A stretch of 64,000 bases of DNA from Anaerolineae bacterium. GTDB lineage: Bacteria > Chloroflexota > Anaerolineae > Aggregatilineales > Phototrophicaceae. Under the pieces are notes generated by a model, which was not told the origin of the DNA, made no database searches, and was given only the letters and a program-made list of their open reading frames with translations. Both the position numbers and the translations under genes were made by a program. Within the stretch, counting starts at the first letter, position 1. Each line of letters begins with the position of its first letter. The DNA is taken from the NCBI GenBank assembly GCA_022843745.1, contig JALHNB010000004.1, positions 62,001 to 126,000 of the forward strand, written 5' to 3'. Below, in pieces: positions 51,908 through 59,424 of the stretch.

Positions 51908-52872
51908 TCTCGATTATCGCAACAGTGCTCAACGAGGGCGAGAGCATCCGGCGCTTGCTCGATTCATTGGTGGCGCAGACTCGACAGCCCGACGAAATCG
52001 TCATCACCGATGGCGGCAGCAGTGACCAGACCGTCGCGATTCTGCAAAGCTATACAGCTCGTTTACCGCTGAATGTGCTGGTGATACCCGGATGCAATAT
52101 CAGCGCCGGACGTAACCGAGCGATTGAAGCGGCGCATGGAGACATCATCGCCGTCACTGATGCCGGGGTGCGATTAGAAAATGATTGGCTGGAACACCTG
52201 ACACAACCGCTGCTCATTGATTCTTCAACACAGGTCGTTGGCGGTTTTTTTAAAGCCGATACACACAACACATTTGAAGCCGCGATGGGTGCGACGGTTT
52301 TGCCACTGTCTGACGAAATCGACCCTCAGACATTTTTACCAAGCAGCCGCAGTATCGCATTTCGTAAATCGGCATGGTTGGGTGTTGGTGGCTATCCTGA
52401 ATGGCTGGACTACTGTGAAGACCTGATTTTTGATTTGCGCCTCAAGCAAGCTGTCGGGAATTTCGCTTTTGCGCCCACCGCAGTGGTGCATTTTCGCCCG
52501 CGTGGATCGCTGCGTTCATTTTATAAGCAGTATTATTTGTATGCGCGTGGGGATGGCAAAGCCGATTTGTGGCGCAAGCGTCACCTGATTCGCTATCTGA
52601 CCTACCTCGTCGCTGCGCCGCTGGTATTGTTATTGGGGTTGTTTATTCACCCGCTTTTATGGGCGCTCTATCTGCCCGGTGCAGCTTATTATCTCTACCA
52701 ACCCTACCGCCGCCTACCTTCGATTTTGAGAAATATCCCCAATCGCAGCGTTCTGAAGGCGGTTTTGCTTGTGCCAATTATTCGGATTCTCGGCGACATC
52801 GCCAAGATGATCGGCTATCCGGCAGGGCTGCGTTGGCGACGAATCCACCAGCCTCCAGATTGGCGATCATAA
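51904..52872 (+). CDS. Family 2 glycosyltransferase with membrane tail
   Basis: 322 residues. GT-A domain: ISIIATVLNEGESIRRLLDSL, IVITDGGSSDQTVAIL, ISAGRNRAIEAAHGDIIAVTDAGVRLENDWLEHL (metal-binding TDAG instead of a DxD), SRSIAFRKSAWLGVGGYPEWLDYCEDLIFDLRLK. Two hydrophobic helices near residues 230-270 tie it to the membrane. Translationally coupled to the PH-like gene. Probably adds sugar to a lipid or surface polymer. The stop codon lies in a duplicated segment. Confidence 0.85.
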   Translation: MISIIATVLNEGESIRRLLDSLVAQTRQPDEIVITDGGSSDQTVAILQSYTARLPLNVLVIPGCNISAGRNRAIEAAHGDIIAVTDAGVRLENDWLEHLTQPLLIDSSTQVVGGFFKADTHNTFEAAMGATVLPLSDEIDPQTFLPSSRSIAFRKSAWLGVGGYPEWLDYCEDLIFDLRLKQAVGNFAFAPTAVVHFRPRGSLRSFYKQYYLYARGDGKADLWRKRHLIRYLTYLVAAPLVLLLGLFIHPLLWALYLPGAAYYLYQPYRRLPSILRNIPNRSVLKAVLLVPIIRILGDIAKMIGYPAGLRWRRIHQPPDWRS

Positions 52873-52927
52873 ACAAAGGGTAAACAGCCCTTATTGGCGG
52901 ATCATAAACAAAGGGTAAACAGCCCTT
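52861..52927. repeat. Tandem duplication over a stop codon (34-bp period)
   Basis: GATCATAAACAAAGGG with TAAACAGCCCTT occurs at 52865-52892 and again at 52900-52927, preceded by TGGCG and TGGCG-G. The first copy contains the stop codon of the glycosyltransferase; both contain the small hairpin AAGGG/CCCTT. Confidence 0.8.
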
Positions 52928-52992
52928 TCAAATCTGTATATAATAAGAAGATTAGTGTATCGCGCTGGTCAAGTCGGAATGAAGGGGGCAAC

Positions 52993-53784
52993 ATGTCACC
53001 AAACATCAGCCATATCAATCTTAAAGTTCTGGTCATGGATACCGACTTTTTTGCTCTCCAGGCCATAAACAGCTACCTCGCCTGGGATCGTCGGACGCGC
53101 GTCACCAATTTATCAGAAACGCTTGATGGCATGTGGGGATATATCCGGCGAACACCTCTCGCGGAGCTGCCCGATATTGTGATTCTCGACTCCGATCACC
53201 TGGGAGGGCCGGAACTTCTAAAGAATGCCATTCACCAGCTTCAGAAAAAAATTGAAGACGTGAAAGTGTTATGTCTGGCGCAGATGATTGATCCTCCGCT
53301 TATCGAGGCGGCGGCGGATGCCGGAGCGTGTGGATTTTTGCTGAAACAGGATGTTCGCCTTCAGATTGCCTGGGCGATTGTCTACAGCTACAACCACGAC
53401 TTTATCGTCACCACTGAGATCGCCAAAGCCTGTGAAAACCTGTTTAATCATCGTATTCGCTATGCCAAAGTGCTGCCTGAACAGCGCGAATACCCCGAAC
53501 TGACGGATCGGATTCGTCAGGCGATCAAATTATGCGTGGTGGAGGGAATGCCTGCGCATCTGGCTGCCGATGAGATGGGCATCAGCCTGCATACCATTCG
53601 CGGCTATATCAAGGAAGGCTACCGCATCATGGAAGCCTACGACGAAACGGAATATCCTGTCGATATGACTCCCCAGGAACGCGCGTTTATGCGCTTCACG
53701 GCCTTTGCCGACGAAAACCAAGCCCCTGAAGAACCTAAAAGCCGCAGCGAAGATACTTCCAAGAATGGTAAGAAGTCGTCTTAG
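52993..53784 (+). CDS. Receiver-domain DNA-binding response regulator
   Basis: 263 residues from ATG with AAGGGGG before it. Residues about 8-130 are a receiver domain (KVLVMDTDFFALQAINSYL, IVILDSDHLGGPELLKNAI, VLCLAQMIDPPLIEAAADAGACGFLLKQD) with phospho-acceptor Asp in LDSD and Lys in FLLKQD. Residues about 175-225 look like a LuxR/NarL-type helix-turn-helix (QAIKLCVVEGMPAHLAADEMGISLHTIRGYIKEGYRIM). The tail is charged and disordered. No partner histidine kinase in the window. TATAAT at 52939-52944 may be its -10 box. Confidence 0.8.
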   Translation: MSPNISHINLKVLVMDTDFFALQAINSYLAWDRRTRVTNLSETLDGMWGYIRRTPLAELPDIVILDSDHLGGPELLKNAIHQLQKKIEDVKVLCLAQMIDPPLIEAAADAGACGFLLKQDVRLQIAWAIVYSYNHDFIVTTEIAKACENLFNHRIRYAKVLPEQREYPELTDRIRQAIKLCVVEGMPAHLAADEMGISLHTIRGYIKEGYRIMEAYDETEYPVDMTPQERAFMRFTAFADENQAPEEPKSRSEDTSKNGKKSS

Positions 53785-53831
53785 CCCTTCAAGAAACCGA
53801 CCTGGCATTCACAAAATGACCAGGTGCTTAA

Positions 53832-53899
53832 GGAATCCAACTCTGCCTAAACTGAATTGTCTTGACTCATGGAATCCAACTCTGCGTAAACTGAATCGT
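53832..53899. repeat. In-frame tandem duplication including a stop codon
   Basis: GGAATCCAACTCTGC plus C/G plus TAAACTGAAT occurs at 53832 and 53871, 39 bp (13 codons) apart, 27 of 29 bases alike. The second copy ends the M23 peptidase gene (minus strand); the first lies past its TGA and would code nearly the same 12 residues before another stop. Confidence 0.85.
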
Positions 53900-54835
53900 A
53901 TCGACAAAGTTGCCGTTGACGGCCATTTCCCAGTGGAAATGTGGGCCACTGCTGCGCCCGGTATCGCCTGTCACGCCGATAATCTGGCCTTTGACAATTG
54001 TTTGCCCGCGCGTCACATGAATCTGCGACAGGTGGCAGTAGGCCGTAAATACGCCATAGCCGTGATCGATAATGACGATATTGCCACGAATGTCCAACAA
54101 TCCGGCAAAAGCAACTTTTCCGCCTGCCGAAGCCATGATCGGCATACCCAATATCGTCCGAATATCCCAACCTGTATGGCGGGTCTGAAGCGCACCGTTG
54201 AAGTTCCGAAATGCGCCAAAGGGTGAGGTCAATTCTGAGCCTAATATCGGCAGTTGAAAGCCGTTCGCGTCCCACATATGCTCCGGCGTGACCGGGCTAA
54301 AGACGCTTTCCAGCCGCGCCAGCTCATCCCGTTCGATTTCGGCATCGACCAGATAGAGGCGATCAGGAGCCATCGTGATGTCCTGGCGAATAAATCCACC
54401 CAGCACGACCTCGACCTGCGTATTAATCGTCACGCGCGTACCATCGTCATACCATGCAAACACCGAGATGTCATATTTGCGCGGGGTTTGCTCCATATTA
54501 ACCGACAAAATGCCATAATAACCATCACCAGGGACGGGGTAAAAATCGACGATATTATTGATGAAACGCGCACGTCCCCCGGCGATATTCTCGCCATTCA
54601 CATGAATTAACCCGACCTGACCCTGCGCAATCGACTGGAAATAAAGCTCAACGGTTGTGCCATCCTGTTCGAGGATGCTCATCGGGGTTGGACGCGGAAC
54701 AGGAGTCGCGGTATAGATCGGGGCGGGCGTGCCTACCGTTGGCGGGGGCGGCGTTTCGTTGATGCCTTCGTCGGCATAAGCCAGGGATACAATGCTCAGG
54801 AACACCGTCAGCGCGATAAACACGAGTCGTTTCAA
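53867..54835 (-). CDS. Secreted M23-family metallopeptidase
   Basis: 322 residues: signal peptide (ends AYADE), Pro/Thr linker, an Ig-like beta domain (about 55-165) and a C-terminal M23 (lysostaphin/LytM) domain. The zinc site is HTGWD (His and Asp) and the partner His in GPHFHWEM; GVFTAYCHLSQIHVTRGQTIVKGQIIGVTGDTGRSSG is the family core. The typical active residues are present, so it should cleave peptide crosslinks of cell wall or other Gly-rich peptides. Its last 12 codons are duplicated in tandem downstream. Confidence 0.92.
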   Translation of the reverse strand: MKRLVFIALTVFLSIVSLAYADEGINETPPPPTVGTPAPIYTATPVPRPTPMSILEQDGTTVELYFQSIAQGQVGLIHVNGENIAGGRARFINNIVDFYPVPGDGYYGILSVNMEQTPRKYDISVFAWYDDGTRVTINTQVEVVLGGFIRQDITMAPDRLYLVDAEIERDELARLESVFSPVTPEHMWDANGFQLPILGSELTSPFGAFRNFNGALQTRHTGWDIRTILGMPIMASAGGKVAFAGLLDIRGNIVIIDHGYGVFTAYCHLSQIHVTRGQTIVKGQIIGVTGDTGRSSGPHFHWEMAVNGNFVDTIQFTQSWIP

Positions 54836-54922
54836 GAATCAATCTCCACCGAATAAACGTGCAGCGCTTTTAGATTACAGTCTCGAATGGAGTCTTGCAA
54901 GGCGCGAAGAACCAATCGTCGG

Positions 54923-55666
54923 TCATTCGTCCGGTACGCGGAAAATCACTGTATCGAGAATAGCCTGCAATTCGTCGTCCGCCGCAGTCATGGCCTCTAT
55001 CGGCTCGGCATAAACGAAAAAGACGAAATTAATCTCTTTAACCTGCACCCCGGCGAACCAACCGCGCGTATCCGGCGAGTCCGGGCAGTCGATAATCGAG
55101 AATTGCGTACCACTGGCGGATTGATTACCAATGCGATAGGTACGCTGCAAATCGGTGCCGGAATTGCAGCCTCGGTCAACCATCGCCAACCGGAACAGGC
55201 GCAGACCATCCGACCATAAATCGGCTTCGGCAACGGGTTCACCGGGTTGGGTGAAGGGGTCTACCATGTTCGGGAATGCCCAGAAAATCAGGATTTTGCC
55301 CGTGCCACCCGTCACTGGCCCTTCATAATAAGCAATCGGTACAGAGCGCATTCCATCGACATCGGGCAGCGCATAATTGTCATAGCGATAACCCCATCCT
55401 GGCGGGAAAGTCATATCCAGCGGCGGCGGATCGCCAATGCCTGCAAGCTGCGTAATCTGCATGACGATTGTTGGCTCTTCGGTGGCATCCGGCGCGGGCA
55501 AAGTCGCCGTGAGTGTGGGGAGCGCGGTTTGTGTGGCTTCCAGCGTGGGTGTTGATGATGGAACGAGTGTGGCTGTTGGCGCGGCAGCGGGCGCACAAGC
55601 GCTGATGAACAGCATGAACCAGGCGTAACGCCAGATGCGTTTAAGATGCGGAGTGCTGTGGAACAT
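54923..55666 (-). CDS. Lipoprotein of unknown function
   Basis: 247 residues from ATG 55666. A signal peptide with lipobox FISAC places the mature Cys near residue 24; a Pro/Thr linker (PTATLVPSSTPTLEATQTALPT) follows, then a beta-rich domain (about 75-245: MTFPPGWGYRYDNYALPD, ILIFWAFPNM, AEADLWSDGLRLFRLAMVDRGC). No family recognised; the domain resembles small surface lipoproteins that sense or bind. The longer frame to 55768 adds 34 residues with three tandem repeats and was rejected. Confidence 0.72.
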   Translation of the reverse strand: MFHSTPHLKRIWRYAWFMLFISACAPAAAPTATLVPSSTPTLEATQTALPTLTATLPAPDATEEPTIVMQITQLAGIGDPPPLDMTFPPGWGYRYDNYALPDVDGMRSVPIAYYEGPVTGGTGKILIFWAFPNMVDPFTQPGEPVAEADLWSDGLRLFRLAMVDRGCNSGTDLQRTYRIGNQSASGTQFSIIDCPDSPDTRGWFAGVQVKEINFVFFVYAEPIEAMTAADDELQAILDTVIFRVPDE

Positions 55667-55685
55667 GAGACAACCCGTTCTGTAT

Positions 55686-55743
55686 AAATTCGTGCAGCAC
55701 AATTGAAATCGTGCATCGCAATAAAAATCGTGCATCACAGTAT
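55686..55743. repeat. Three-copy direct repeat, 19-20-bp period
   Basis: AATTCGTGCAGCACA, AAATCGTGCATCGCA and AAATCGTGCATCACA recur at about 55687, 55706 and 55725. They lie upstream of the lipoprotein gene and about 110 bases before the divergent FHA gene; helical-turn spacing (two turns) would suit a regulator. Confidence 0.8.
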
Positions 55744-55854
55744 AGCATCGGACTGTAAAGAAATTCAAACCTCATAACTCATAAGTAACCAGGTTGTTAA
55801 AAGCAAATTGATGTAAGATAGAGACAGCATTGAATATAACTTTCAGGATAGAGA

Positions 55855-57093
55855 ATGTCTGAAACGCCAGTTATTCCCTGGGTAATTGAACTCTACAACC
55901 CCAAGATGCCGACACCGCTCAAAATACGGTTAGAAAATCGTGTGATTATAGGCCGGAATGATAAAAACCAGACTCAACAGCCTGATATTGATCTGGGGCC
56001 ATATGGCGCAGAAGCCGAGGGTGTGTCGCGCCAGCATTTAGCGCTGCACACCGAAAATGATTTGCTCATGATTACCGATCTGAAAAGCGGTAATGGCACC
56101 ACTCTGAACGATGTCCGCCTCGACCCCACCAAGCCGCAAATTCTGAAGAACAATGACATCCTCCACCTGGGACGCATGGAAATCACCGTCCGTGTGATTA
56201 TCTCGCCAGCGGAAGGCAGCATTTTCCGTAAACAAACGGAACTCCAACTGGATGATCGCTCACACCCCGGCAAAGGGCAGTTTGTTTTGATCGTCGAAGA
56301 TCACCCGGAAGTGGCAAAAGTTTTCGCGCTGATTCTGGAACGTGCCGGCTACAGCGTACAGATTTGCCCGGATGTGGTCAGCGCAATGCGTGCTTTTAAC
56401 CACAAACGCCCCAGTGCGCTCATCCTTGATCTGATGCTGCCGGATATGAACGGCCTGGAATTATGTCGCTATGTGCGCCGCAATATCCAGCGAAACACCG
56501 TGCCGATTGTCATCGTCAGCGCCGCTAGCACGCCCGATAAAGTCGCCGAGGCGATTGACGCCGGAGCAGATATTTTCCTGGGCAAGCCCGTGAGCGCCAA
56601 AGAACTGCGCCACGTCATCTCGTCGCTCATTCACCAGCACGAAAGCGGTGTGACCATGCTGGCAACCAAGCATCTGGTCGGCACCGCACCGCTTCAGGCA
56701 ATGGAACCGGAATCACGTCAAAGCGCGGTTGTGCTGTTCGTAGCGGGACACAGCGAAACCCCGATCACGATCAGCGTTCAGCAGCCTGTCTCGTTTGGTC
56801 GCTCCGCCGATCTGCCAGCGAAAAGTTATGTTGACCTGAGCCGTTTTAATGCCATTGATAACGGTGTCTCGCGCATTCATATGACGCTGCACAGCAAAGA
56901 TGGCGCTTTCTATGTTGAAGATAACAACAGCGTCAATGGCACTTACCTCAATGGCGACCCACTGAAGCCGCACCAGCAAAAGCAATTGGGTAACTCTGAC
57001 GAAATTCGCCTGGGCCAGTTACGGATGTACATCTATTTCCTGACCGACAAGGATAAAGAAGTCACTCAAAACCCCGGCGAGACTTCAAAATGA
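55855..57093 (+). CDS. FHA - receiver - FHA signalling protein
   Basis: 412 residues: FHA domain 1 (about 28-112; RVIIGRN with G33/R34, GVSRQHL S59/H61, NGTTLND N80/G81); receiver domain (about 142-262; VEDH D149, phospho-acceptor D192 in LILDLMLPDMNG, K244 in FLGKP); FHA domain 2 (about 308-390; SFGRS, GVSRIHM, NGTYLNG). Both FHA sites keep the phosphothreonine-binding residues. No output DNA-binding or enzyme domain. It could dock on kinase-phosphorylated partners (the kinase at 35189 is a candidate) while a phosphorelay sets its state. The last 28 bases overlap the convergent gene. Confidence 0.88.
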   Translation: MSETPVIPWVIELYNPKMPTPLKIRLENRVIIGRNDKNQTQQPDIDLGPYGAEAEGVSRQHLALHTENDLLMITDLKSGNGTTLNDVRLDPTKPQILKNNDILHLGRMEITVRVIISPAEGSIFRKQTELQLDDRSHPGKGQFVLIVEDHPEVAKVFALILERAGYSVQICPDVVSAMRAFNHKRPSALILDLMLPDMNGLELCRYVRRNIQRNTVPIVIVSAASTPDKVAEAIDAGADIFLGKPVSAKELRHVISSLIHQHESGVTMLATKHLVGTAPLQAMEPESRQSAVVLFVAGHSETPITISVQQPVSFGRSADLPAKSYVDLSRFNAIDNGVSRIHMTLHSKDGAFYVEDNNSVNGTYLNGDPLKPHQQKQLGNSDEIRLGQLRMYIYFLTDKDKEVTQNPGETSK

Positions 57094-59246
57094 TGCAGCA
57101 CATTTTCCATGATGGCGCTCCATGTCGGGTCTTTCGCCAATCCCCACCCCGCTCCAATTGACCCGGCGAAAAAAACATGTCCACCGCCTGGCTTTTCCCA
57201 GTAAATCATTTCGCTAATCACCGCGTCGCCGTTCACCGGACGCATGAAATAATCCCAAAGGGTGTCATCGTCGCCACGTTTGCACTGCCCCAGCAGCATC
57301 ATTCCCGGCTGGTCATAGGGTAAACCCGCTGGCTCCATCTGGCTAACGCGCACATCCCATTCATGCCCAACGGAATCATGCGCAAATTTCGCGCCCTCCG
57401 TGAGTCCTACATCATGAGGATATTTAAAGAGGAAGAAATCAGGTGCCATGCAGGTGTAAGCCTGGGGCTTGTTATTATTCCAGAAGCCGACGCTTTCCAG
57501 CCCGATCAGTTCATAGGCCGGATAGCCGCATTCGCGCATGAGGTTGCCACGCAGCCCATCGTGGCTGTGGAAAATTTCGCCAATGGGCGTGTCACCGCCG
57601 GGGATACCTTCCAGCTTGTGGCATTCCATGACCGTCTGCTCATCGTCAAAACTCACGCGCCAGAACATCGTATTCCCTGACAGCACGATCAATTTTCCGC
57701 CACGATGCAAAAACGCCTGAACCGCCTTATACGCCGGAATCGACCAGTATTCGCTGTGGCCGTTCATCATGAACACATCATAATGATCGAGAATCGACGG
57801 TTCACGGTGCAGGTCAAAATCGGTGGTCACGTCGTAGTCATAGCCGTGTTGATCGAGCCAGATATGGGTAAAGCGTTCGCCGCGCATCAAATGGCTGTAA
57901 CCGATATTCTGAGGGCTGTACAACACATAAGGCTGCGCGTCCGGCCAGGGTGTGCGCAAACCCATTTTGGAGGTCGGCTGTCCGTGACGGTGCGAACGAT
58001 AGCAGGAATAGGCGGGCGCGTCGGGGTGGCTGTTTTCGCGCCCCGATGTCCCCCAAAACTGGCGATATTCCGTGCTGGTATTATTCATGGCGAACGACGA
58101 GGCGTTATAGGCCAGCCATGTACTTGTCGCGCACAGGACAAGCATTTTCGCTTTCGGGCGGCTGGGCGCTTTACGAACGACAAAGGTCACATCATAAATA
58201 TATTCAAAATCCGCGCCGAAACGGATTCGCCCCACATAAATACCTGGTTTCGCGTCTTCAGGGATGCGATAGGTATGGCTCACGCCCCAGCCGCAGTCGT
58301 AAAGATCATCGGAGGCAAAACGCAGGCCATGTCCGCGCCGCGTATCTTCTTCCGGGTCATAATGCCCGAATCGCGGGACGGAATCATGATTAAAACTCGG
58401 CCCGCCGATCATCCAGGTCGCACAATTGATGATTTGACCGTGACGACGATAAACGCTGACATCTTCAATCTGGTCGCCTTGTTCCTCCCACAACGGCCAG
58501 CAACCCAACACGCCGTCAATATCTGGTGGTTCAAGCGCCTGGGTTTTGTATCGTGCGTGAATCTCGTCCGCAGTCAGCCCTCGGTCATAAATCACGGGCA
58601 TAGCAAGATCGCCGTCGAGAAAATGGCTGGTCTGCCCGTTTTCACCATACGCTCCTAACCGCAGCGGCGCGACTCCTGGCTTGACCATGCCGCTAAATGG
58701 CTGTTGATGATTGAGTTCGCCATTGATCCATATGAAAACCTGTTCACCATCCCACACGCCGACGATGTGCTGCCATTCGCGCAATTTGAGAGCCGCCTCA
58801 CTGACGAAAAAATTGTCGCCATTAAACTGACCGCCGTCGCCCGCATAAAACGCTGCTTTGCCTTCAGGCGTGATAAACAACCCCAAACCGCAAGCATTAG
58901 GCGCTGTATATTGGGTCAATACACCTTGCCACGAATCCAGCTTCCAGGGGCGAATCCAGCATTCCAGTGTCAGCGCCCTCAACGCCTGATACGCCGGAAT
59001 CGACGGCTCAATATTGACATATGAGCCGGGGTGTATTGGCTGTTGGCTGGGTGTAGTTGTCGCAAATCGAAAAAGTTCGTTGTCCTGCGCTGGGCTGTCA
59101 GCGTCCGCGCCGAGTTTGACAACAGCAAGTTCATAGAGTACGTCGCTGCTGACGCGAAAATGGATCATTTCGCCCGCCGCCACACTCTTTTCCGCATAAG
59201 CATGAATACCCGGCAGCCAGATTGGAGTTGAGTTTTCTCTTGACAT
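57066..59246 (-). CDS. N,N-dimethylformamidase large-subunit-like protein with LamG domain
   Basis: 726 residues. Residues about 65-250 are a concanavalin-like LamG domain (TLECWIRPWKLDSWQGVLTQY, WQHIVGVWDGEQVFIWINGE, DGDLAMPVIYDRGLTADEIHARY). The C-terminal two thirds resemble the beta (large) subunit of DMFase (YRIPEDAKPGIYVGRI, STWLAYNASSFAMNN, DHYDVFMMNGHSEYWS, GGKLIVLSGNTMFW). DMFase opens dimethylformamide using mononuclear iron held by Tyr and Glu residues. No separate small subunit gene is near, so natural substrate may differ. Codes no signal peptide; its terminal end overlaps the FHA gene. Confidence 0.8.
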   Translation of the reverse strand: MSRENSTPIWLPGIHAYAEKSVAAGEMIHFRVSSDVLYELAVVKLGADADSPAQDNELFRFATTTPSQQPIHPGSYVNIEPSIPAYQALRALTLECWIRPWKLDSWQGVLTQYTAPNACGLGLFITPEGKAAFYAGDGGQFNGDNFFVSEAALKLREWQHIVGVWDGEQVFIWINGELNHQQPFSGMVKPGVAPLRLGAYGENGQTSHFLDGDLAMPVIYDRGLTADEIHARYKTQALEPPDIDGVLGCWPLWEEQGDQIEDVSVYRRHGQIINCATWMIGGPSFNHDSVPRFGHYDPEEDTRRGHGLRFASDDLYDCGWGVSHTYRIPEDAKPGIYVGRIRFGADFEYIYDVTFVVRKAPSRPKAKMLVLCATSTWLAYNASSFAMNNTSTEYRQFWGTSGRENSHPDAPAYSCYRSHRHGQPTSKMGLRTPWPDAQPYVLYSPQNIGYSHLMRGERFTHIWLDQHGYDYDVTTDFDLHREPSILDHYDVFMMNGHSEYWSIPAYKAVQAFLHRGGKLIVLSGNTMFWRVSFDDEQTVMECHKLEGIPGGDTPIGEIFHSHDGLRGNLMRECGYPAYELIGLESVGFWNNNKPQAYTCMAPDFFLFKYPHDVGLTEGAKFAHDSVGHEWDVRVSQMEPAGLPYDQPGMMLLGQCKRGDDDTLWDYFMRPVNGDAVISEMIYWEKPGGGHVFFAGSIGAGWGLAKDPTWSAIMENVLHHFEVSPGF

Positions 59247-59424
59247 GTTGCCCCTTTATTTCAGCATGTAAATAACGCTATTCAAAAGCGCACGTGACTT
59301 TTGTCCCCAAAAGTTGCGTCCGGCTAAAATTAAGCTAAGATACACGAATAAATATAACAGGTCTTGAGGGCTGCCTGCCGTAGACCACGTCCTTACTTTC
59401 CAGGCATCTGTAGGAGGGGGCGAG

